The notes under the pieces are model-generated. The model was not told the DNA's origin, searched no databases, and saw only the letters and a list, made by a program, of their open reading frames with translations. Below are positions 38,458 through 45,171 of a stretch of 45,171 nt of DNA, piece after piece. Each line of letters begins with the position of its first letter. Positions within the stretch are counted from its first letter, which is position 1. The stretch is taken from positions 1-45,171 of the IMG/VR virus record IMGVR_UViG_3300043496_000158, one strand, 5' to 3'. A program made the position numbers and the translations under genes. Source of the stretch: a virus.

Positions 38458-38665
38458 GGGCAGCCTTCTTCGCGGGGGTCGGCGGCACCGGCTGGACGGG
38501 ATCGGCCGTCGCAGCCGGTGCCTGCGCCGAGAGCTTCCCCATGGAGGGATGCCACATCGGCGGGACTTCGCTGACTCCCGCCCGGGCGATCGGACGGGTG
38601 CCAGCAACATGTTCCCCAGCGGGCACCGAGCCCTTGGGGTGGTCGACACTGCGCTCGGTGCCCAT
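38432..38665 (-). CDS. Small basic protein after the capsid
   Basis: 77 residues, ATG four bases after the capsid stop. Disordered, Pro/Ala-rich with a Lys/Arg tail (PTPAKKAARGRPPQRR). Such tails are common in small head proteins behind capsid genes in actinophages; perhaps a capsid-associated or DNA-contacting protein. Overlaps the connector start. Function unknown. Confidence 0.55.
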   Translation of the reverse strand: MGTERSVDHPKGSVPAGEHVAGTRPIARAGVSEVPPMWHPSMGKLSAQAPAATADPVQPVPPTPAKKAARGRPPQRR

Positions 38666-38669
38666 GGGC

Positions 38670-39800
38670 TCAGGTGGCCGACATGTCCACGATCCCGTTA
38701 CGAGCCCGGTTGGAACAAACCAACTGGCCGTAGCTCAGGATCTGGGCGGTGCGGGCGTCCCGGTTGTTGGGGCGCACGAAGGGCGTGCTCTTCATCCACA
38801 CGTCCGAGTGGGCGACCAGTTCCAGGTACCGCATGTTCAGGAAGAACACCCGGTGGGCGGGCTTCACGTCGGCGTCGTAGGTGACCGGCGCCCCCTTGAA
38901 CAGCAGGTTCTGGAAGCCCGAGTCGGCCAGGTCGGTGTTGGTGTAGCGGATGTTCTGGACCAGCGAGTCCTCGTAGGACTCGAACCCGGCCTGGTCGGTG
39001 AGGATCAGGTTGGGCTGGTCGTTGCCCACGCTCACGCTGTTGTAGGCGTGACGCCAGGCCGACACCCCGGCAGGGTTGTCGGGGCTGGGGCGGGGCTGAG
39101 CCGTGGCCGAATAGGGCAGCCAGAAGCCACCAGGGACGACGCCTCGACCGGGGTTGAGGGTCCCGGGCTGCACCGCCGTCTCGGCCGGATAGATGGCACC
39201 CACGTTGGCCGACGCCGTGGCTGTGCCGGGGGCGTCGTAACCGGTGATGGGCTCGTCGGGGCCGACAGCCACCGGGGTGATCCCACCGATCCAAGGACCG
39301 ACGGCGGCGGCCGGGTTGAGCAGGTCACCGAAGCCGTTCCAGGCCACCGTGGAGTCCATGGCCGACACGTTGGGGGCAGTGGCGTGATCCCCGAAGAACA
39401 CCTTGTTGAAGAAGTCGGTCAGGCTCTCTTCGGCCTGGCTGATCTTGCCCTGGAGCAGATCGATGATGGCGCTCTCACCGTTGTTCTTGGCTTCCTCGAT
39501 CCCGGTGATGGTGATGGACACGGCGGCCTGCGCCCACTTGTACTCGGCCGCGGTCATGCCCTTCTGACGGAGGATGCGCAGTTCCTCGTCGTCGGTGTAG
39601 GTCATCACCGTGCCGTTCTTGCCGTCGAGCACGGGGATGACGATGGACGCCCCACCGCTGATCTTGCGGATGTTCCCGCTCTTCATCAGGGTGTAGGCGA
39701 GGACACGTGCCTTGAACACGTTGTCCACGAACTTGGTCTCCAGCCACTTGCGCAGCGTGGTGGACAGGATCTCGTTGAAGGACGGGTTTCCGGCAACCAT
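38670..39800 (-). CDS. Major capsid protein
   Basis: 376 residues; ATG preceded by AGGAGG (CTAGGAGGGCCGCCAG). N-terminal FNEILSTTLRKWLETKFVDNVFKARVLAYTLM, GGASIVIPVLDG, a long helix (LRQKGMTAAEYKWAQAAVSITITGIEEAKNNG) and a C-terminal DVKPAHRVFFLNMRYLELVAHSDVWMKSTPFVRP are the order of HK97-like capsids of podo/siphoviruses (DUF/phage capsid with long spine helix). Central part 165-250 is a Gly/Pro-rich insertion that may be surface exposed. Position after scaffold and portal agrees. Confidence 0.85.
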   Translation of the reverse strand: MVAGNPSFNEILSTTLRKWLETKFVDNVFKARVLAYTLMKSGNIRKISGGASIVIPVLDGKNGTVMTYTDDEELRILRQKGMTAAEYKWAQAAVSITITGIEEAKNNGESAIIDLLQGKISQAEESLTDFFNKVFFGDHATAPNVSAMDSTVAWNGFGDLLNPAAAVGPWIGGITPVAVGPDEPITGYDAPGTATASANVGAIYPAETAVQPGTLNPGRGVVPGGFWLPYSATAQPRPSPDNPAGVSAWRHAYNSVSVGNDQPNLILTDQAGFESYEDSLVQNIRYTNTDLADSGFQNLLFKGAPVTYDADVKPAHRVFFLNMRYLELVAHSDVWMKSTPFVRPNNRDARTAQILSYGQLVCSNRARNGIVDMSAT

Positions 39801-39812
39801 CTGGCGGCCCTC

Positions 39813-40586
39813 CTAGGTCGCGTTGAGCATCCGCTTGGCAGCTGCCCAGGCGTCCCGGACCGACTCGATCTCCTCGTCGTCCTGTCGCGGCGTGGCCCCG
39901 TTCCGGGAACCCCCGTTGGCCACAGCCCCGGCCGCCCGCTTCTCGGAGCGTCGGGGTGGGTTGGGGGTCCCTGCGTCGTACCGCATGGCACGAAGCGCGG
40001 TCTCCAGGTCCATGACGTTCTTGGCTACGGCGAAGGAGAACAGGTCGTCATCGCTGAACTCCCCGTACTGCTGGTGCAGCTGGGTCAGCGTCCGGTCGAT
40101 CTGGGCTTCGCGCTGGCGTTGGACCTCGGTGGCCTGCCACGACTCCAACTGAGCGACGCGGCGTTCCTCGTCGCTCTGGTACTCCGTCTCGCCGTTCTGC
40201 TGTTCTCCCCCGCCCACCGGGATGCCATAGGCCTGGGCCAGCACCGCTAGGGTCTGGTGCGGGTTGCGTTGCAGAGCGTTCAGGAGCGCTTGGGCGTCTT
40301 GCAGGTCCTTGCGTTGGTCCGCCAGCTGCTGGGTCTTGCGGGTGTAGTCGGCTTGGCGCTGGTAGCCAGCCACCAGTTCCGACTGGGCGACCTCGACTTC
40401 CTGGCCGTCCACCTTGACGGTGAACGACGGCTCGCTGATCGCCTCACCCTCGGACCCTTCACCACCATCGTCGGCTTGCTCGTCGTACCCGTCGTACTCG
40501 ACGTACTCGGAGGCTTCGGAAGGCGCATCCTCGACCGGCGGTGCATCACCCTCGGGTGTGTCGACGGCCTCGGTGAAATCCGACAT
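39813..40586 (-). CDS. Scaffolding protein
   Basis: 257 residues. Very acidic N-terminus (PEGDAPPVEDAPSEASEYVEYDGYDEQ), a short beta part (SFTVKVDGQEVEVAQSELVAGYQRQADYTRKTQQL), then helices with many charged residues and a basic C-terminal tail before AWAAAKRMLNAT, the helix likely to bind capsid. The layout and the place between portal and capsid support scaffolding. Confidence 0.8.
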   Translation of the reverse strand: MSDFTEAVDTPEGDAPPVEDAPSEASEYVEYDGYDEQADDGGEGSEGEAISEPSFTVKVDGQEVEVAQSELVAGYQRQADYTRKTQQLADQRKDLQDAQALLNALQRNPHQTLAVLAQAYGIPVGGGEQQNGETEYQSDEERRVAQLESWQATEVQRQREAQIDRTLTQLHQQYGEFSDDDLFSFAVAKNVMDLETALRAMRYDAGTPNPPRRSEKRAAGAVANGGSRNGATPRQDDEEIESVRDAWAAAKRMLNAT

Positions 40587-40643
40587 GGGGTCTCCCTGTC
40601 CAGAGTCCCGTCATGGGGTGCTCTACACGGCCAGGGAGGACGT

Positions 40644-42530
40644 TCACCCGGCGATGGGCACCACGTTGCCCATGCCCCCACCGGGAGCCTGGGGCGGGGC
40701 CTCGGGCGCGCCCGCGGGCATCCCCGGCCCTCCCCCTGGCCCGCCCGGTGCGGGTGGACCAGTACCACCGGGCAGGCCAGGCTGTCCGGGCATCCCTGGT
40801 TGAGGGGGAGCCTGTTGGATGAAGAAGCGCTCCGTGTTGGGCAGGTCGAAGCCCTGCTGGAGCAAGTAGCGGATGGCCTCGGTGGGGTCGATGACCGTGC
40901 CCATGAAGGGGGCCAGGGTGTTGAACAGGGCCATGGCGTCCTGGCGCCGCAGCTGGTCGTTCTGGGGCTGGGTGCTGCCTGCCTCCACAGCCAGGTCGTA
41001 CTCGCCCTCGATGTCCTCGGCCGTGAACTCGAACAGCATCTCGCCGCCGGGCCCGGCGATGCGGGCCACCTTGGTGGCCTCCAGGTACTGCTGGCACACC
41101 ATGAGCAGATGCCTGCCCACCACCGACAGGACCTTCTCGATCTGGGCCAGCTTGAAGCTGGACCGGGCGTTGGTGGCGCCCTCCACGATCGACGCCTCGG
41201 TGGCCAGGCGCCGGGTGTCGGGCATCTGGCCGAACTGGTAGTCCGACAGTCCGGTGACCGTTTGCAGGTCCTGCTGCACCTGGTTGGAGTGCAGGTTGTA
41301 GATGTTCGGGTCGAAGCTCAGGCTGGGGGCGGGGGCCAGGACCTCCTGGAGGGGAGCGTTGTCGTCGTCCACCAGGATGATCTCGCCATCCCGGTCGGAC
41401 TGGATGGCTTGGCGGTTGCGGTCGTTGAGGAAGCTGGTGCGAGCGATGAACTTGCGGATGAAGTTCTTGCGAGCGTCAACAGCCTGGGTGCGGGTCTTGT
41501 TGATCTCTTCCTGCAACGGGACGATCTGCTCGATCTCGCCCATCGGGTAGAACTCGTCGGGGATCTCGTAGTTGCGGAACATCACGAACGGGTGCCCGTA
41601 CGAGTAGGGCATGGGCTCGGGCTTGCGCAGGAAGCCTTCGCCGGACTCGGTGAAGATGCACCAGGAGTCCTGGGCGATGTCGTAGAACTCCCAGACCGTG
41701 ACCCGCTCGGTGTCGTCGCCGTCGTACTGGTAGTCGTCCCGGCGGGTGTCGTCGCGGTCCACGGTCATGGACAGGTCGGCCGACACCTTGTTGCGGGCCC
41801 GGCTGTCGTACATGGGGTCGTTGTGGACCTCGTCCAGGGTGCGCACGATGCGCTGGGCGATCCAGCGCACGTTGGTGGGCAGGGTGGCCTCGGGGTCCAC
41901 GTACACGTCGAAGGGCGACACCCGCTCCACGAAGGGGTCGTCGTCGGTGACCTCGATGTCCTGGATGGGCCCGGTGTGCTGGACCTCTTCCAGGTCGGTG
42001 GGGGTGGGCATCTCCCCCGCCTCGGGCAGGCCCACGGGCGACGCCGCCACCTGGGTCAACTCGGCGTTGGCCTGGTCCAGCTGGCCCTGCATCTCGTCCG
42101 TCGACGGCTGGCGGGTGTAGGTCTTCTCGTGGTACCGCCAGCCCACCTTCAACCAGCCGTGGCCCATGATGACGAAGTCCTTGACGGCCAGGCGGAACTG
42201 GTCCTGGAAGTCGTAGTGGCGCCACAGGTAGTTCAGGACCGCCTCCGCGATCACGGCCTGGGCGTCGTGGCCCATGGTGGTGGGCGAGACGATGAACTTG
42301 GGGTACTGGGTGGTGACCGACGACTGGACCACGTTGCAGATGGCGTAGGCCATGTTGACGACCACGGCGTCCTGGTCGTCGCGGTCGGTGCTCCCCCACT
42401 GGAGCCCCCGGTACATGTCGACCATCCGGTTCCAGGTGCCCGACAGGTCCTTGTTCTGTCGGTAGCGCCGACAGAAGGCGATCTTGTCCCGGCACTCCGA
42501 CAGCCGGTACTCCTGCGTCTTGCGGGCCAT
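40644..42530 (-). CDS. Portal protein
   Basis: 628 residues; ATG overlaps the previous stop. RDKIAFCRRYRQNKDLSGTWNRMVDMYRGLQW, FIVSPTTMGHDAQAVIAEAVLNYLWRH, FRLAVKDFVIMGHGWLKVGW, DDPFVERVSPFDVYVDPEAT, and VVGRHLLMVCQQYLEA are typical of P22/podovirus-type portals of this length. The C-terminal 70 residues are Gly/Pro-rich and flexible. It forms the DNA gate at the vertex and contacts terminase and connector. Confidence 0.9.
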   Translation of the reverse strand: MARKTQEYRLSECRDKIAFCRRYRQNKDLSGTWNRMVDMYRGLQWGSTDRDDQDAVVVNMAYAICNVVQSSVTTQYPKFIVSPTTMGHDAQAVIAEAVLNYLWRHYDFQDQFRLAVKDFVIMGHGWLKVGWRYHEKTYTRQPSTDEMQGQLDQANAELTQVAASPVGLPEAGEMPTPTDLEEVQHTGPIQDIEVTDDDPFVERVSPFDVYVDPEATLPTNVRWIAQRIVRTLDEVHNDPMYDSRARNKVSADLSMTVDRDDTRRDDYQYDGDDTERVTVWEFYDIAQDSWCIFTESGEGFLRKPEPMPYSYGHPFVMFRNYEIPDEFYPMGEIEQIVPLQEEINKTRTQAVDARKNFIRKFIARTSFLNDRNRQAIQSDRDGEIILVDDDNAPLQEVLAPAPSLSFDPNIYNLHSNQVQQDLQTVTGLSDYQFGQMPDTRRLATEASIVEGATNARSSFKLAQIEKVLSVVGRHLLMVCQQYLEATKVARIAGPGGEMLFEFTAEDIEGEYDLAVEAGSTQPQNDQLRRQDAMALFNTLAPFMGTVIDPTEAIRYLLQQGFDLPNTERFFIQQAPPQPGMPGQPGLPGGTGPPAPGGPGGGPGMPAGAPEAPPQAPGGGMGNVVPIAG

Positions 42531-42763
42531 CAGCCGGGGTGCTCAGCCCGGTCGTACTCGATCCCGTTGGCCTTGGCTCCCTCGTGCAACTCGCGCTCGA
42601 AGGCGACGCGGCTGTGGGCGGCGAAGCTCTTGCGGCCCCACATGTGGATGCCGCGGTAGGTCACGCCGCCGAAGCTGTTCAGCTTGCAGCGGAAGCACAG
42701 GCCCGACGGGTTGACCGTGAAGGCGTCGGCGGGCTTGTCCTCGCTGCACTCGATGCAGCGCAC
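42530..42763 (-). CDS. Small zinc-finger protein before the portal
   Basis: 77 residues, GTG start directly after the preceding TAG. CIECSEDKPADAF...GLCFRCKLNSF gives C-x2-C...C-x2-C, the four ligands of a zinc ribbon; the rest is basic (RGIHMWGRKSFAAHSR). Such small ribbon proteins are frequent in the head module of phages and resemble HNH partner or packaging helpers; role unknown. Confidence 0.7.
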   Translation of the reverse strand: MRCIECSEDKPADAFTVNPSGLCFRCKLNSFGGVTYRGIHMWGRKSFAAHSRVAFERELHEGAKANGIEYDRAEHPG

Positions 42764-43012
42764 CTAGACCTTGGACGAGTCCGGCCCTGAGGGCTGCTGG
42801 CCGCCCGGGCGAGGGGCCTGGGGCCCGCCCACCGAGGGAGCGGTCTTCTGGCCGCCCGGGCCACCCGGGCGAGCCTGAGGCTTGGGGTCGCCGCTGGCGC
42901 CGGGGGTCTTCTTGTTGCCCCCTGGGCCGCCGGGCTTGCCCGTGCCCTTGAACCCACTCCCACCCAGGGCGGGAGCGGTGCTCATGCCCTGGGCGTCATG
43001 CGACTTGGCCAT
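42764..43012 (-). CDS. Gly/Pro/Lys-rich disordered protein
   Basis: 82 residues; ATG preceded by AGGAGACGGCC. Repeating GKPGGPGGNKKTPG and PGGPGGQKTAPSVGGP motifs, basic and without any fold. Repeats near both nucleotide and protein level. Might bind DNA or decorate the head. An operator-like word, TCCGACTGTC on the minus strand, lies just upstream at 43024-43033. Confidence 0.6.
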   Translation of the reverse strand: MAKSHDAQGMSTAPALGGSGFKGTGKPGGPGGNKKTPGASGDPKPQARPGGPGGQKTAPSVGGPQAPRPGGQQPSGPDSSKV

Positions 43013-43054
43013 GGCCGTCTCCTGACAGTCGGATCTGCCAGAAGTCGGCGCCGT

Positions 43055-43750
43055 TCACTCGTAGAGCGAGTAGACCCGGGCCCGGTGGTTGCGCTTGCCG
43101 ATCAGGGCGGGCTCGTCGCTGGCCCCGTTGATGAACTTGGCCCACCAGCCGCCGGTGCCGGTGTCGTCCACGGGAAGCTCTTCGGGCACCCGCTGGTGCA
43201 CGAACTGGCGGCCGTGGTGGGCCAGGGCCAGGGCCATGACCCGGTCATCGAAGGGCGAGCCCGACATGCGCCCCTTCTCGTCGCGCACGTAGCCCTTCAA
43301 CTCGGTGATGGTCTCAGCCTCGTGCAGCACGACCTCGCCGTTGCGCAGGGCCTCGTCCAGCTGGCTGATGATGAGGGGCTTGGACGTGCGGCTGGTCTTG
43401 AAGCCGAACTCTTCGGTGGTGCGGTTCCAGGCGTGGTTCAGCTGCTTGCGCCGGAAGATCGAGCGGTAGCCCAGCTGGCGCAGCACGGTGAGGGTGGCGA
43501 TGCCGGTGTTGTTGGACTCGACCACGGCCAGGGCGCCCAGGTAGGCCATGCCCAGGCGGAAGGTCATGAGGGCCAGCAGGTCGGGGGTGAGGATGTCGCA
43601 GAAGACGCACACCTGCTCGCCCGTCTCGTGGTCGAGGACCTGGATGGCGCTGTTGTCGCCGTGGCCCAGCCCCTCGGACGTGTCCACGCCCAGGATGTAC
43701 ACCCGGCCGTGCTCGGGCTCGGCGTAGACCTTGACCGGGGGCAGGTCCAC
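43055..43750 (-). CDS. Terminase large subunit, nuclease half
   Basis: 231 residues from a GTG sharing one base with the stop of the ATPase gene (TAGTG). VYILGVDTSEGLGHGDNSAIQV carries the first catalytic Asp of the RNase-H-like nuclease, ALAVVESNNTGIATLTVL the Glu, and SPFDDRVMALALAHHG the last Asp. These are the three metal-binding sites of TerL nucleases. It cuts concatemers to make packaging ends. In most phages this domain is fused to the ATPase; here it is a separate gene. Confidence 0.85.
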   Translation of the reverse strand: MDLPPVKVYAEPEHGRVYILGVDTSEGLGHGDNSAIQVLDHETGEQVCVFCDILTPDLLALMTFRLGMAYLGALAVVESNNTGIATLTVLRQLGYRSIFRRKQLNHAWNRTTEEFGFKTSRTSKPLIISQLDEALRNGEVVLHEAETITELKGYVRDEKGRMSGSPFDDRVMALALAHHGRQFVHQRVPEELPVDDTGTGGWWAKFINGASDEPALIGKRNHRARVYSLYE

Positions 43751-44703
43751 TACACCAGCACCGTCTTGTGGGCGGCCCGAGCCCGGGGCTTCACCACCTG
43801 GTCGGTCTCGGCCAGCAGGTAGTCCTCGGTGACCTCGTGCCAGCGCGTCTGGGCGACACCCCGCTCCATGGCCCGCAGGGTCTCCAGGTCGAAGACCATG
43901 GCGCCGGACTGGATGAACGCCTCTTCGGGGTTGGACGGGTACTCCTGGGCCCTGATCCAGGGCAGCAGGCTGTTGACCTTCTCGTCGTACCACTGGTCGT
44001 CGCGCATGGGCACGGCCGACCACGGGATGAACACGGGGTGGAAGCCGTTGCGCCCCGTCGTCGCCCCCTGCCACATGGCGCTGAACAGGTCACCCATGCC
44101 CTTGGCCGTGGACAGCAGGAAGATGCGCCCGCCCAGGTCGGCCACCGGCTCCATCGACGCCCAGGCCTCTTCCTGGTCCTGGAGGCTGGCGAACTCGTCA
44201 GCGATGATGAGGGTGGCCGTCTGGCCTCGGGCCGGGTCGGACTGGCTGGGCTCGGAGCGGATGACCGAGTCGTTGTCGAAGGTCATGCGCTGGCCCGTCG
44301 AGTCGGTGCGGTTGGGCCCCCGCTCCTTCATCCAGTCGGGCAGCCAGCGGTAGCCGTAGTCGGCCTTGCGCAGGATGAACTTGGCGTCTTCCTCCCGGCG
44401 GCTGATGAACAGCACGTACTGGTCCGGGTGGAAGAACGCCTCCCAGAACGAGTGGACGGCGCACAGGGTGGTCCATCCGACCTGTCGGGACTTCAAGGTG
44501 ATGATCTTGCGGTGCTCGGGGTTGCGGAACAGGGCCAAGCCCTGGCGCTGGTACGGGCGATCGCTCATGTCCATGAGGATGCGGCCCCGGTCGGGGGTGC
44601 TCACCGACCAGTAGCGCTCCACGAAGTAGTCCTCGTCGGCCTCGCACCGGCGCCACTCGGCTTCCTGGAGCAGGGCGGCCTTGGAGAAGCCAACGTCACT
44701 CAT
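43750..44703 (-). CDS. terL: Terminase large subunit, ATPase half
   Basis: 317 residues; ATG overlaps the previous small gene by 8 bases. Walker A variant KSRQVGWTT at 71-79, Walker B LIIADE at 165-170 (D169, E170), and FLLSTAKG as motif III, a complete packaging ATPase domain. After it comes a linker (...EEAFIQSGAMVFDLETLRAMERGV) normally found before the nuclease domain, then a stop (TAG). It drives DNA into the portal. Length 317 against 450-600 for fused TerL. Confidence 0.9.
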   Translation of the reverse strand: MSDVGFSKAALLQEAEWRRCEADEDYFVERYWSVSTPDRGRILMDMSDRPYQRQGLALFRNPEHRKIITLKSRQVGWTTLCAVHSFWEAFFHPDQYVLFISRREEDAKFILRKADYGYRWLPDWMKERGPNRTDSTGQRMTFDNDSVIRSEPSQSDPARGQTATLIIADEFASLQDQEEAWASMEPVADLGGRIFLLSTAKGMGDLFSAMWQGATTGRNGFHPVFIPWSAVPMRDDQWYDEKVNSLLPWIRAQEYPSNPEEAFIQSGAMVFDLETLRAMERGVAQTRWHEVTEDYLLAETDQVVKPRARAAHKTVLV

Positions 44704-44821
44704 CGTCGCCCTCGCCGTTGGCGTAGGCCTCGGCGTAGAGCAGGTCGGGGTCCTCGCCCGCGTGGGCCCGCCGCAGCAGATCGAGCAGTTCGTCGCCGGG
44801 GATCGCCCACCACTCGGTCAC
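44696..44821 (-). CDS. 41-residue acidic late protein
   Basis: GTG overlaps the stop of the Ig-like protein gene (GTGA) and the end overlaps the TerL start. Sequence VTEWWAIPGDELLDLLRRAHAG...YANGEGDDE is an acidic helical peptide. Coupled tightly between decoration gene and terminase; possibly a terminase helper. Unknown. Confidence 0.55.
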   Translation of the reverse strand: MTEWWAIPGDELLDLLRRAHAGEDPDLLYAEAYANGEGDDE

Positions 44822-45171
44822 GGCGTGTAGATGAGGGCTGGGGTGGACTCGGGCGACACCCCACTCGTCCCCTTGGGGTTGACGTAGGCGTAGTGCACCG
44901 TCCACGACGAGCCCGCAGGCTGGCCAGTCAGGCTGAAGAAGGTGGTGGCGGTGGGGTCGGGGAGCGACTTGGCCATGCCCGTCTGGGCTGCCCCGTCGCG
45001 CACGGGCGTGACCAACGTGGCCGTGACCGTGGGGTCAGCCGACGGTGTGATGGTCACGTTCAGCTGGGCGGGGGTGATGGTGGTGGTGGGGGCGGCCGTG
45101 GGGGCAGGGGTGGCGGGCGGGGGCCCGCCCCCCCCCAGGAACAGGATCTTGGAGCGCGTGGACGAACCGAC
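44818..45171 (-). CDS. Ig-like virion protein, partial at right edge
   Basis: The frame is open from the right edge: VGSSTRSKILFLGGGG, a Pro/Thr linker, then a beta domain (about 80 residues) ending PALIYTP. The beta domain is a paralogue of the C-terminal domain at 71-682 (shared TVTxTxVTP, PAGSxWTxxYxYVNPxG, SPEST). A GTG at 45057 would only give the last 79 residues and is not the likely start; the true start is probably the GTG at position 74 when the ends are joined, giving about 118 residues. Likely a head decoration or fibre protein. Upstream of the large terminase in the late operon. Confidence 0.7.
   Translation of the reverse strand, partial: VGSSTRSKILFLGGGGPPPATPAPTAAPTTTITPAQLNVTITPSADPTVTATLVTPVRDGAAQTGMAKSLPDPTATTFFSLTGQPAGSSWTVHYAYVNPKGTSGVSPESTPALIYTP
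45113..45171. repeat. Right copy of terminal direct repeat
   Basis: Matches 1-59 without gaps at 54 of 59 bases. The five differences, read on the coding (minus) strand, change Lys/Thr once, Gln/Leu twice and are silent twice, so both copies keep the same frame. See left copy. Confidence 0.85.

Noticed and set aside
42764-43012. Gly/Pro-rich frame as a mere GC artefact
   Set aside because: Kept as a gene because AGGAG lies before the ATG and the stop abuts the next start, though its composition is suspicious.
43740-43760. Sequencing frameshift breaking a single large terminase
   Set aside because: Not preferred, because a proper GTG start coupled to the TAG is present and each half keeps its complete motifs; left as a check in the findings.
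45113-45171. Terminal repeat as template/variable pair of a diversity-generating retroelement, since three of five differences sit at A of one copy
   Set aside because: The other two differences are at C, no reverse transcriptase gene is present, and the repeat ends coincide with the window ends, which points to assembly overlap.

Overview
The window looks like one nearly complete genome of a temperate, GC-rich tailed phage (about 65% G+C by eye) infecting an actinobacterium. Evidence for an actinobacterial host is the strong third-position G/C bias, many GTG starts fused to the previous stop as GTGA/ATGA, an Excalibur-type lipoprotein with a Thr/Pro-rich tether, DUF932 and DUF2493 genes, and promoters with TTGACA boxes and TANNNT-like -10 boxes. 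The exact host cannot be told; the poly-Thr lipoprotein tether would fit Acidimicrobiia as well as Streptomyces or Mycobacteriales (a guess). The virion genes (portal, scaffold, capsid, two tail-tube-type proteins, fibres, very large internal proteins, no tape measure) point to a short-tailed, podovirus-like particle. The two ends of the window share a 59-base direct repeat (54/59 identical), so the molecule is probably circular or circularly permuted and was cut inside a late gene.

Layout. The genome has two divergent halves. From about 2140 to 20948 almost everything is on the plus strand: an accessory block of small genes (2228-12129), a recombination block (12137-14928) with a serine integrase and a tyrosine recombinase reading away from a shared 112-base gap, and a DNA-metabolism block (14929-20948) with a Cas4/RecB-like nuclease, a DnaB-like ATPase, an AEP-type primase, a Holliday-junction-resolvase-like nuclease, a sigma-region-4-like protein and a secreted lysozyme-like protein. 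From 1468 leftwards, through the window edge and on from 45171 down to 20875, genes are on the minus strand: small terminase, Ig-like proteins, ATPase and nuclease halves of a split large terminase, portal, scaffold, capsid, connector and tail-tube proteins, collagen-like fibre, S74 fibre, amidase endolysin, holin, Gln/Gly-rich virion proteins and a 2147-residue internal protein, then two regulatory-looking genes. A hairpin-rich noncoding stretch (1469-2227) separates the two halves; at the other end they collide around 20875-20948 with overlapping gene ends.

Regulation visible in the sequence. Four to five good sigma-70-like promoters serve the plus half. At least fifteen starts are preceded by a repeated leader of the form (CA)n-GAAAGG-n-CAGGC-ATG, a start-associated sequence private to the early half plus one minus-strand regulatory operon. 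A 13-base near-palindrome, TCCGACTGTCGGA, lies inside two of the promoters and recurs in gaps of the late half, suggesting a dispersed repressor network; a second word, GACCAGTC, recurs at other gaps. No DNA or RNA polymerase gene is present, so replication elongation and transcription must rely on the host, with phage helicase, primase and nucleases.

The most unusual points are the two integrases of different chemistry sharing one intergenic region, a leaderless 54-codon gene under an operator-bearing promoter that runs into the integrase 3' end, the split terminase, a lipid-anchored surface nuclease, a phage Fic protein with a changed motif, a folded repeat-flanked element at 3561-3664, and a small membrane-protein gene hidden antisense in the replication operon.
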